Origin: an uncultured Oscillospiraceae bacterium
GTDB taxonomy: Bacteria > Bacillota > Clostridia > Oscillospirales > Ruminococcaceae
Direction of reading: 5' to 3'
DNA length: 36,898 nucleotides
Assembly (NCBI GenBank): GCA_900548355.1
Contig: URKR01000019.1
Coordinates: 1-36,898 of the forward strand
A model generated the notes under the pieces. It searched no databases and had not been told where the DNA came from. It worked only from the letters and a program-made list of their open reading frames with translations. Numbering within the stretch: position 1 is the stretch's first letter; every line of letters begins with the position of its first letter. A program made the position numbers and the translations under genes. This document shows positions 7,468 through 14,326 of this stretch, in pieces.

Positions 7468-8596
7468 CGCGGTTCACCCCTTTCGTTTGCAGCATGGCCA
7501 GCGCGGTTTCGGCGCTGTTGCGCCAGAGGAATTTGGAACGGATGCGGGCCTTGGCGGCATCCGCCATCGCGGGGGCTTCGGCCGCTTTGCGCACGGCCTT
7601 AGCCAGCGCCGCGGTATCCCCCGCGCCGGGTTCGACCAGAAAGCCGCTGACCCCGTCCTCCACAATCATATCCGGCCCCGGCGCGCACCGCGCCACCGGC
7701 ACGCAGCCCGCGTACATCGCTTCGAGCAAACTCATGCCGAAGATTTCGCGGTCGTTGCAGTTGAGAAAGACGTCGCAGGCGTGGTAGTAGGCCTGCACTT
7801 CGGCGTTCGGCAGCTGCGGAATCTGCCGCCAGCGGTCCTGCAGGCCGCTTTCCTGCATCGCGTCGGCCAGCGCGCCGGCAAGGCTCCCCTGCCCGATCAC
7901 GACGGCCTGCCAGGTTTCCGGCAGGGCGGCGAGCACGGCCGCAACGTCGAGCGGGCGCTTGTAGGGGTCAAGCCGGCCGACGAACAAAAGATAGTTCGCG
8001 TTTTCATCCAGGCCCAGCCGCCGGCGCAGCGCCGCGCGGGGCTCGGAAATTTCGGGGATGATCGCGGTATCGAGCCCCACCGGCAGCACGCCGGCGCAGG
8101 GCACGCGCAAAGCTTCGAGCTCGTCTGCGACGGCCTGCGTCTTGGCATAGGTCGGGGTGCGGCGGTAGATCGCAAGGTTGCGCCGGCAGAACAGATCCAT
8201 GACCCGGCGCACGGCCGGGTTCTGCGACTGCGAGGCCAGCGCGCCGAGCTGGCTGTAAAAGAAGATGCCGTGCGCGCGGCAGAACCGGTAGAGCCCCGGC
8301 ACCGCGAGGGAGTTATCCCCCATGACGTGGACCGCGTCAACCTTTTCGTCAAGCAGCGGCTGCCAGCTTTTGTAAAAAGCGTTGACGCCGAGGGTTTTGG
8401 CCGGGCAGTAGAGCACCTTGACCTTCTCGGCCGGGGTTTCGACCTCGATTTTATCCGCGCCCGGCGCGGGGTAGAGCACGACAGCCCTGGCCCCCAGCGC
8501 CGCAAACGCCCGCGCCAGGCCAACTTCCTGCCGGTTGTAGGCCCCGCGTTGGCCGGATGCCCCGCAGTAGAGCTGCGGGATCGCGATGGTCAGCAT
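7460..8596 (-). CDS. Family 4 glycosyltransferase (GT-B)
   Basis: A 378-residue GT4 enzyme. The N-terminal Rossmann half begins MLTIAIPQLYCGASGQ. The C-terminal donor-binding half carries LLFVGRLDPYKRPLDV, VVIGQGSL and the EX7E motif in REIFGMSLLEAMYAGCVP. It should act on nucleotide-sugar donors at the cytoplasmic face of the membrane, with unknown specificity. A near-perfect Shine-Dalgarno AAGGAGG lies 6 nt before the ATG, one of the strongest in the cluster. It follows the beta-propeller gene by 11 nt and overlaps the downstream conserved gene by 8 nt. Confidence 0.92.
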   Translation of the reverse strand: MLTIAIPQLYCGASGQRGAYNRQEVGLARAFAALGARAVVLYPAPGADKIEVETPAEKVKVLYCPAKTLGVNAFYKSWQPLLDEKVDAVHVMGDNSLAVPGLYRFCRAHGIFFYSQLGALASQSQNPAVRRVMDLFCRRNLAIYRRTPTYAKTQAVADELEALRVPCAGVLPVGLDTAIIPEISEPRAALRRRLGLDENANYLLFVGRLDPYKRPLDVAAVLAALPETWQAVVIGQGSLAGALADAMQESGLQDRWRQIPQLPNAEVQAYYHACDVFLNCNDREIFGMSLLEAMYAGCVPVARCAPGPDMIVEDGVSGFLVEPGAGDTAALAKAVRKAAEAPAMADAAKARIRSKFLWRNSAETALAMLQTKGVNRDG

Positions 8597-8607
8597 GGGA
8601 ACCTCCT

Positions 8608-9573
8608 TCAGCGGGTTGCAGGCGGCGGAAGCTGGGCCAAATACCGCGCGTCAATGACCTCAAAGGCTTCGTCCCGGCAGTAGGTGTGGATGCCGATGAT
8701 CCGCGCGGGGTCAAGGCCGGTGATCGTGACGTTCTGCGGCATCGCAGCGCACAGCGGGGTTTCCCGCATCGCGTCGGGGTGGTCGGGGTCGGGGTGGGTC
8801 GTAAAAAATTGCAGATAGACGCCGTAATCCACCTTGGTGCTGACCTGGGCCGGGCGCAGCCGCCCGCCGCCCCAGGAAAACAGCGGCCCTGCGTTGCGCG
8901 CGCCGAGGTCATAACCCCGGTGGGCGAGGTTGAAGGGCTCGTCCTCCTCGATGGTGAAGCCGCCTTCGGCCGATGCATCCGCCCGCAGCGTATAGCGGCG
9001 GTAGCGGGTGAAAAGGCCATTTTCAGGGCGCACCTCGCTGCAAAGCAGGGTCAGGGCCTCGGGGGTTTGATCCAGCAGGATTGTATCGGCCAGCTCTTTC
9101 CCGACCGGGAAGGCCTTGGCCAGTTTCCACTCTTCCGGAAACCAATCACAGCGGTAAAGCCGCAGGCTGCGGTCGGCCCCGGTTTCGGGGATCATCCAGG
9201 TTTCGCCGTTCCAGTCAAAGACGGTCGGGAAGGAAAGGTGGAAATCCTCGGCGAGCACCGTCTCGATCGGGCCGGCATGGCCGGCGTCGTCGAGGGTGAA
9301 GGCCGCGATTGCGCCTTTGTTCGCCGCGAGGTCAAAATCTTCGCAGAAGATCCAGCGCTGCCCGTTTTTGTGGAAGAGCAGCGGGTCGGCGTACCAGTGG
9401 CCGGGCGCGGTGAACATCATAGTATACGCCCCCTCGCCCAAAGCCGGCAGCGGTTCGCAGCCCTCGGCGGTCGGGCGCGGGCGGACAGCGATGGTATAAA
9501 CTTCCTTCCAGCCGGTCAGCTTTTTGAAAAGCCTGCCCGGCGGCATATGCAGCGCGCGGTAAAGTTGGTTCAT
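8608..9573 (-). CDS. Beta-propeller protein related to the N-terminal domain of GINT1-type glycosyltransferases
   Basis: A 321-residue protein made of short repeated beta blades. Diagnostic segments are GHWYADPLLFHKNGQRWIFC at about 58-77, EDFHLSFPTVFDWNGETWMI at about 108-127 followed by PETGADRSLRLYRCDWFP, and a late NAGPLFSWGGGRLRPAQ. These match the five-bladed domain that, as I recall, precedes the transferase domain of plant glucosamine inositolphosphorylceramide transferase 1 and that also stands alone in bacterial polysaccharide loci. It has no catalytic transferase domain, signal peptide or membrane helix, so it may bind glycan or assist a partner GT. The ATG follows CAGGTG. A structured 140-nt repeat lies immediately upstream. 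Confidence 0.75.
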   Translation of the reverse strand: MNQLYRALHMPPGRLFKKLTGWKEVYTIAVRPRPTAEGCEPLPALGEGAYTMMFTAPGHWYADPLLFHKNGQRWIFCEDFDLAANKGAIAAFTLDDAGHAGPIETVLAEDFHLSFPTVFDWNGETWMIPETGADRSLRLYRCDWFPEEWKLAKAFPVGKELADTILLDQTPEALTLLCSEVRPENGLFTRYRRYTLRADASAEGGFTIEEDEPFNLAHRGYDLGARNAGPLFSWGGGRLRPAQVSTKVDYGVYLQFFTTHPDPDHPDAMRETPLCAAMPQNVTITGLDPARIIGIHTYCRDEAFEVIDARYLAQLPPPATR

Positions 9574-9590
9574 GGGACACCTGATTCTGA

Positions 9591-9730
9591 TAGTTTAGAT
9601 TTTAGAGTTTAGAGTTAAGATGCGGTGTTCCGCGCTGCGCGCTCGAAAAAACGGCCTGCGGTTTCTCCCGCATTTTCTAAAACGCGCCGAAGGCGCACCA
9701 TATCTAAACTCTTAACTCTCAACTCTTTAC
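9591..9730. repeat. Structured intergenic repeat (MITE-like) between two operon genes
   Basis: The outer arms AGAGTTTAGAGTTAAGA (9604-9620) and the reverse complement of 9710-9726 pair at 16 of 17 positions. Inside lie a second pair ATGCGG/CCGCAT (9620-9625 with 9668-9673) and a small hairpin GCGCC-gaa-GGCGC (9684-9696). The ends are AT-rich TTAAGAGTT-type tandem motifs and the core is GC-rich, unlike adjacent coding DNA. It has no open frame. The right arm supplies the last codons and stop of the preceding GT4 gene. It could be a small non-autonomous mobile element or an RNA-folding spacer within the operon. Confidence 0.6.
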
Positions 9731-10936
9731 TAAAATATCCTGATAAATCTCCGCCAGTTCGCGGTAATTTTCCTCCTGCCCAAACCGCCCCACGGCTTCG
9801 GCGCGGATGGCGGCGGGGTCGGCTTTGGCTTCAAGGTCTGGCAGGCGGCGCACCGCATTGGCGAGGGCTTCGGGGTCGCCGGGGGCGAACCGCAGCCCGT
9901 CAACGCCTTCGCGCACCATTGCGCCGACATTGCCAAGGTCGCTCGCAATCACCGGCGTGCCCATCGCGTGGGCCTCGGCCGGCACAAGGGCGAAACTCTC
10001 GTAACAAAGGCTCGGGGCCAGGGCGGCCCGGCTTTCGGCCAGCAGCGCGCAGAGCGCTTCGTGGGAAATCTGGCCGAGGAACTCGACATTTTCCCCCGCG
10101 TTCTCCCGCGCCCAGCCCTCGAGCGGGCCGGCCCCGCAGAGGAGCAGCTTCGGCGCGGCAGGGTCATTTTCCAATAACCGCCAGGCTTCGATCGCGGTGC
10201 GCAGGCCCTTGAGTTCCTCAAGCCGGCCGGCAAAGACGACCTGATTTTTGCGCGCCGCCAGCGGCCGCAGCGGCGGCAGCGCGCCTTCGGGCACGGCGGC
10301 GTTCGGGCGCAGGTAGAGTTTTGCCGGATCAAACACCGGGTGCCGCGCGTTAAATTCAAGCAGCTTTTCTTTGTCAAATTCAGTCAGCGCAATCAGATGC
10401 ACCCGCTTGTAGGTGCCGAGCAGCCGGTGAAACGCATAGAGAAACGCGCAGACCGCGCTCTGCACGCGGCTGCCGCGGTAGCAGCCGTGGCGCACGGCGT
10501 TGAACAGCCCGCCCTTTTGGCGCGGGCAGTCCTCGCAGACTTTGCCCTCCCGCAGCAGCACGCCATTTGGGCAGAAGAGCCGGAAGTTGTGCAGCGTCTG
10601 CACGGCCGGCACACCGGCCGCCCGCGCGGCCCAGAACACCGACGGGCTGACCGCAAACAGCGTGTTGTGGACATGGACGATCTCGATCTTCTCGCGCCGG
10701 ATCAGCGCTTTGACCTCGCGGCAGGTCTTGAGGCTGAACACCGCCCGCAGCGGCAGCAGCAGTTTGGCCGCAAGGCCGCCCTCATCGTTGCTGCGCTCGT
10801 AGGTCACAACCCGGTGGCCGTGCGCTTCAAGCATCGCGCGGTCGGCGGCAAAGACGGCGTCCTCGCCGCCGGGCAGCCGGTACCGGCAGTGCACGAGCAG
10901 CACGGCCGGCCGCGCTTCACGCCCCGCGCTGTTCAT
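9719..10936 (-). CDS. Family 4 glycosyltransferase with Cys-rich loop
   Basis: A GT4 enzyme of about 405 residues. The N-terminal half has VLLVHCRYRLPGGEDAVF and VHVHNTLFAVSPSVFWAARA, followed by TLHNFRLFCPNG and a cysteine-rich loop (CEDCPRQKGG then GCYRGS) characteristic of one GT4 subgroup. The C-terminal half has VVFAGRLEELKGL, LLLCGAGPL and EX7E in CYESFALVPAEAHAMG. The longest frame begins 10 codons earlier, but the ATG at 10936 (MNSAGREARPAVL) fits the fold better. It overlaps the upstream asparagine-synthase gene by 20 nt and has only a weak Shine-Dalgarno, so translation is probably coupled. Its final Lys-Ser-stop lies inside the repeat at 9591-9730. Confidence 0.9.
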   Translation of the reverse strand: MNSAGREARPAVLLVHCRYRLPGGEDAVFAADRAMLEAHGHRVVTYERSNDEGGLAAKLLLPLRAVFSLKTCREVKALIRREKIEIVHVHNTLFAVSPSVFWAARAAGVPAVQTLHNFRLFCPNGVLLREGKVCEDCPRQKGGLFNAVRHGCYRGSRVQSAVCAFLYAFHRLLGTYKRVHLIALTEFDKEKLLEFNARHPVFDPAKLYLRPNAAVPEGALPPLRPLAARKNQVVFAGRLEELKGLRTAIEAWRLLENDPAAPKLLLCGAGPLEGWARENAGENVEFLGQISHEALCALLAESRAALAPSLCYESFALVPAEAHAMGTPVIASDLGNVGAMVREGVDGLRFAPGDPEALANAVRRLPDLEAKADPAAIRAEAVGRFGQEENYRELAEIYQDILVKS

Positions 10937-12806
10937 ACACACCGGCCGGCGGGGCCTCGTTGACAAAGTAGAGTTCGTACCAGAGGATGAAGGAATAGAT
11001 GCTCCAGATCTTGGTCATGTTTTTGGCGCGGCCGGCCTTGTGGTCGTCGAGCAGGCGCAGGATCGCCTCGGTGTTAAAGAAGCGCTCGGCCACAGGGCCT
11101 GCGAATTTCTCCCGCACCATCGCGTAGTATTTATCCTGCCGCAGCCAGTCGTTGAGCGGCACCGGGAAGCCGAGCTTGCGCCGCTTGGCAACGCTTTCGG
11201 GCAGCTGGCGCAGCGCGGCGGCGCGCAGGGCAATCTTGGTATGCTCCTCGTCGCAGCGGTAGCGCCGCGGGATCGAGAGCGCGAGCTCGAGCATTTCGCG
11301 GTCAAGGAAGGGCACCCGCAGTTCGAGCGAGTTCGCCATGCTCATGCGGTCGGCCTTGAGCAGAATGTCGTAGAGCATCCAGGTATGCATATCCACCCAC
11401 TGCAAAGCGGTCGGCTCGTCGAGGTCGGCGACGGTATCAAAATAGGGCTTGAAGAAGGTTTCGGGCGGCGGGTTGCCGTAGTCGGTTTTGAGGTACTGGT
11501 CGCGGTCGGCCGGCGATTCAAAGACATAGTTCGCCCGCATATACCGCTGCCAGGGTTCCATGCCGCCGCGCACAAGGAAGTGCTTGCCCTTGAAGTAGGG
11601 CGCGCGCCGCGCCGTGCCGGCCAGAAACCGCCGCACGGCCGCCGGGACTTTGCGGGCATAGTTTTCAAAGTGGACGGCCTGGCAGTACATCGGGTAGCCG
11701 CCGAAAAGTTCGTCCGCCCCCTCGCCAGAAAGCACGACCTTGACATACTTGCGCGCGTTTTGGGCCAGGTAATAGAGCGGCACCTCGGCCGGGTTCGGCA
11801 TCGGTTCGTCGAGATACCACTGGATGACCCGGTTGGCCTCAAAGAATTCGTCGGCCGTGACGGTGTTCGCGATGCTCGGCACCCCGATCTCCTTGCTGAA
11901 TTCCTGGGCGTAGGGCAGTTCGGAATACTTTTCCTCGGCATAGCCGACCGAGAAGCTCTTGACGTGCGGGGTGCCCTTGGCGACCTCATTGACGACAAAG
12001 CTCGAATCGACGCCGGAGGAGAGGAAGCAGCCGACCTCGACGTCGGCGATCTGGTGGGCCGCGACACTCTCCGAGAAGGTCTTGGTGATCGCATCCTCCC
12101 ACTCTTCGAGGGTTTTTGATTCGTCGATGTGGTAGCGGATGTCGTAGTAGCGGTCGATCTTCATCTCGCCGTCGTGCCAGGTGAAGCGGTGCGCGCCGGG
12201 CAGCTTGTAAACGTTTTCGAACATCGTCTCGGCATTCGGGATATACTCGATGCTCAGATATTCGGGCAGGCGGCGTTCGTTGAGGGATTTGTGGAAACCC
12301 GGGTGGGCCAAAAAGCTCTTGATCTCGCTGCCAAACAGAAACAGCCCATCGACGTTATAATAGTAAAACGGCTTGATGCCGAAGATGTCCCGCGCGCCGA
12401 AGAGGGTTTTGGCGCTGCGGTCCCAGATGACAAAAGTGAACATCCCGCGCAGCCGGGCCGGCAGGGAGTCGCCCCATTCCTCGTAACCGTGCAGCAGGAC
12501 TTCGGTATCCGACTGGGTGGCAAAGGTATGCCCGGCCGCCAGCAGTTCGGCGCGCAGGTCCTGGTAGTTGTAGATTTCGCCGTTGTAAATGACGACAAGG
12601 TTGCCGTCCTCGTTGTACATCGGCTGGCTGCCGCCTTCAAGGTCGATGATCGAAAGCCGGCGGTGGCCCAGCGCGACCTGATCGTCAACAAAATAGCCCT
12701 CGCCGTCGGGGCCGCGGTAGGCAATCAGGTCGGCCATCTTTTTTACAATGGCACGGGCCTCGTCAGCCTGGTGGCTGCGTTCGGCAAAGCCGGTGATCCC
12801 ACACAT
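10917..12806 (-). CDS. asnB: Asparagine synthase (glutamine-hydrolysing) family protein, copy 1
   Basis: A 629-residue class II amidotransferase. The N-terminal nucleophile Cys2 follows the initiator Met (MCGITGFAER), and the glutaminase domain has RRLSIIDLEGG, YNGEIYN at 74-80 and the SDTEVLLHGYEEWG motif. The synthetase domain has the pyrophosphate loop SGVDSS at 264-269 and LSGEGADELFGGYP. The family converts Asp to Asn with ATP and glutamine, but several members (AsnH, AsnB1) instead amidate carboxylates in peptidoglycan precursors. Position next to an ATP-grasp ligase and opposite a second copy plus a MurE homologue favours the latter, as inference. GGGGAGGG lies before the ATG, and the N-terminal cysteine fixes the start. 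Confidence 0.9.
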   Translation of the reverse strand: MCGITGFAERSHQADEARAIVKKMADLIAYRGPDGEGYFVDDQVALGHRRLSIIDLEGGSQPMYNEDGNLVVIYNGEIYNYQDLRAELLAAGHTFATQSDTEVLLHGYEEWGDSLPARLRGMFTFVIWDRSAKTLFGARDIFGIKPFYYYNVDGLFLFGSEIKSFLAHPGFHKSLNERRLPEYLSIEYIPNAETMFENVYKLPGAHRFTWHDGEMKIDRYYDIRYHIDESKTLEEWEDAITKTFSESVAAHQIADVEVGCFLSSGVDSSFVVNEVAKGTPHVKSFSVGYAEEKYSELPYAQEFSKEIGVPSIANTVTADEFFEANRVIQWYLDEPMPNPAEVPLYYLAQNARKYVKVVLSGEGADELFGGYPMYCQAVHFENYARKVPAAVRRFLAGTARRAPYFKGKHFLVRGGMEPWQRYMRANYVFESPADRDQYLKTDYGNPPPETFFKPYFDTVADLDEPTALQWVDMHTWMLYDILLKADRMSMANSLELRVPFLDREMLELALSIPRRYRCDEEHTKIALRAAALRQLPESVAKRRKLGFPVPLNDWLRQDKYYAMVREKFAGPVAERFFNTEAILRLLDDHKAGRAKNMTKIWSIYSFILWYELYFVNEAPPAGVYEQRGA

Positions 12807-12832
12807 GGGCGTTCCCTCCCCTGTAAATAATT

Positions 12833-12849
12833 CTCTTAAGTGTTAAGAG
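12833..12849. repeat. Short palindrome in the asnB leader, fragment of a TTAAGAG-type repeat
   Basis: A perfect inverted repeat CTCTTAA-gtg-TTAAGAG occupies most of the 66-nt gap between the ATP-grasp stop and the first asnB start. It is followed by a GAGAGTTTGG motif resembling the ends of the repeat at 9591-9730. It has no T-run, so it is unlikely to be a terminator. It may be a remnant of the same element. Confidence 0.4.
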
Positions 12850-12872
12850 CCGAGAGTTTGGATTAAGCCAAA

Positions 12873-14102
12873 TCAGTCCCGCAGGCTCTTGTTGCCGTAG
12901 TAGCGGGCGGTTTTGCGGTAATAGTTGAGCTGGCTGCGCCAATACCATAGCCGGCGGCGCCAGTTGGCGTCCTCTTTGCAGAAGAGCTGGTGCGCGCAGC
13001 GGCCCTGCTTTTTGAGCCGGGCGGCCGTGCGGCGCAAATCTTCATCCTGTACATAGCGGCGCAGCACGCCGTAGGGCGCGATCATCCAAAGGCTCTCGGC
13101 GTCGGCGACGGTGCAGCCGGCCGCTTCGTGTTCAAGAACATCCGCCACGAGATATTCCGCGAGGTTATACCCCGCCGCCGTGACGTAATAACTCGAGCGG
13201 CCCTGGCGTGGGTTCATCTCAAACAGCTTGTAGGCCCCGGTGCGCGGGTCGCGCTTCATATCAAAGTTGGCAAAACCAACCCAGTGCATATCCTCCAAAA
13301 AGGCGCGCAGCTTGCCGAGCAGCGCAGCGTCGTTGACCTCCGGCCCGGTCAAGATCCCCGCATAGTTGCCGATGCCCTCGGGGGTCTGTTCCTCCAGCAG
13401 CGGCCGGCCGAGCGCGAGCAGCCGAACTTTGCCGTCCAGCCCACAGTAGGCGTTGAGCACCCGCATACAGCCGTCATCGCCGGGGATGTACTCCTGCAAA
13501 ATCAGGTCGTCCTGGTATTCGCTGCCATAAATCGCCGTGGTGATCGCATCAAAATCCTCGCGGTTTTGGGCCAGGAACACCTTTTTCTTGTGCGGGAAAT
13601 GGCAGTTCCAGTAGGCCATCGAGTTGCTCGGCTTGATGATAACCGGGAAATCGAACGGGAGTTCGGCGGTCTTATAATTCTGCGCCGTGCAGGTCGCGGT
13701 GCGCGGATGGTCAAGTCCGTAGGCGTCGCAGGCGCGGTAGAAGTTATCCTTGATGTCAAGCGTGAGCACCGTATCAAGGTCGGGGCAGGCAAAACGGAAG
13801 TATGGCGCAAGGGCCTCGCGGTGGCGGGCCAGCAGGATTGTGTAGCCATCCGCGCAGGAGACAAGCACAAGCGGGGTGCCGGCGTGGGCCTTCGCATAGT
13901 CGAGCAGGGTCGCGACGAAGACCTCGTCCTCCTCGAGCTTCGGCTCAACTTTGGCGATGCGCACAAGCTTTGTGTTGCGGCAGGCGACAAGCACCGCCTT
14001 GCAGATCACATCGCTGACGACGCCGTAGGCTGTATAAAAGCTGCGGGCCATGCCATAGACGTTGGCATCGCTGCCGAGCAGCACGGGTTGAAAGTTTTGC
14101 AT
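12873..14102 (-). CDS. ATP-grasp carboxylate-amine ligase, Aslfm-like (candidate D-aspartate ligase)
   Basis: A 409-residue ATP-grasp enzyme. The N-terminal pre-ATP domain opens FQPVLLGSDANVYGMARSF (4-22), a form I associate with the D-aspartate ligase (Aslfm/AslA) family that attaches D-Asp to the Lys side chain of peptidoglycan precursors. ATP-grasp features are FPVIIKPS (152-159), the acidic hinge LQEYIPGDD (202-210), NFDMKRD (279-285) and FEMNPRQGRSS (294-304), the last providing the metal ligands. The ATG at 14102 has GGGGAGG 5 nt upstream and is preferred to the frame beginning 13 codons earlier. It is first in the leftward operon, directly behind the strong promoter at 14162-14190. Exact substrates are inferred; any ATP-dependent amide-bond ligase role would fit the motifs. 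Confidence 0.75.
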   Translation of the reverse strand: MQNFQPVLLGSDANVYGMARSFYTAYGVVSDVICKAVLVACRNTKLVRIAKVEPKLEEDEVFVATLLDYAKAHAGTPLVLVSCADGYTILLARHREALAPYFRFACPDLDTVLTLDIKDNFYRACDAYGLDHPRTATCTAQNYKTAELPFDFPVIIKPSNSMAYWNCHFPHKKKVFLAQNREDFDAITTAIYGSEYQDDLILQEYIPGDDGCMRVLNAYCGLDGKVRLLALGRPLLEEQTPEGIGNYAGILTGPEVNDAALLGKLRAFLEDMHWVGFANFDMKRDPRTGAYKLFEMNPRQGRSSYYVTAAGYNLAEYLVADVLEHEAAGCTVADAESLWMIAPYGVLRRYVQDEDLRRTAARLKKQGRCAHQLFCKEDANWRRRLWYWRSQLNYYRKTARYYGNKSLRD

Positions 14103-14161
14103 GCAAACCTCCCCGCTTCCGGGTGAATGGCGATCCACCATAGAAAGCTATATTCCTTAGT

Positions 14162-14190
14162 ATTTTACTTCCAACCGGCCGCGCTGTCAA
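14162..14190 (-). promoter_or_regulatory. Strong sigma-A promoter of the leftward polysaccharide operon
   Basis: On the minus strand TTGACA (14185-14190, perfect consensus) is followed after 17 nt by TAAAAT (14162-14167, 5 of 6). Transcription would begin near 14155 and run about 50 nt before the ATG at 14102. No other convincing promoter or terminator was seen before 270, so up to 12 genes may be read from here. Confidence 0.7.
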
Positions 14191-14252
14191 TCTCAGGCGC
14201 CGTATAAGCGCGGCTTGCGGGCGCATTCGAACGGAATTTACAATCTACGCCC

Positions 14253-14281
14253 TTTTCAACACGGGGGGAAATGTGTATAAT
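14253..14281 (+). promoter_or_regulatory. Probable promoter of asnB copy 2 and the MurE-like gene
   Basis: TATAAT (14276-14281) is preceded at 17 nt by TTTTCA (14253-14258), a weak -35. The start codon at 14327 lies about 45 nt downstream. It diverges from the promoter at 14162-14190, with about 62 nt between the two -35 boxes, leaving room for shared regulation. Confidence 0.5.
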
Positions 14282-14326
14282 AAAGGCAATCACAAAGTCA
14301 CAAACAAATCACGGAAAGGAATTCCT

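Noticed and set aside
12807..12872. Possible T-box or riboswitch leader before asnB copy 1
   Set aside because: The gap is only 66 nt and contains no specifier stem or T-box sequence. Only a 7-bp palindrome is present.
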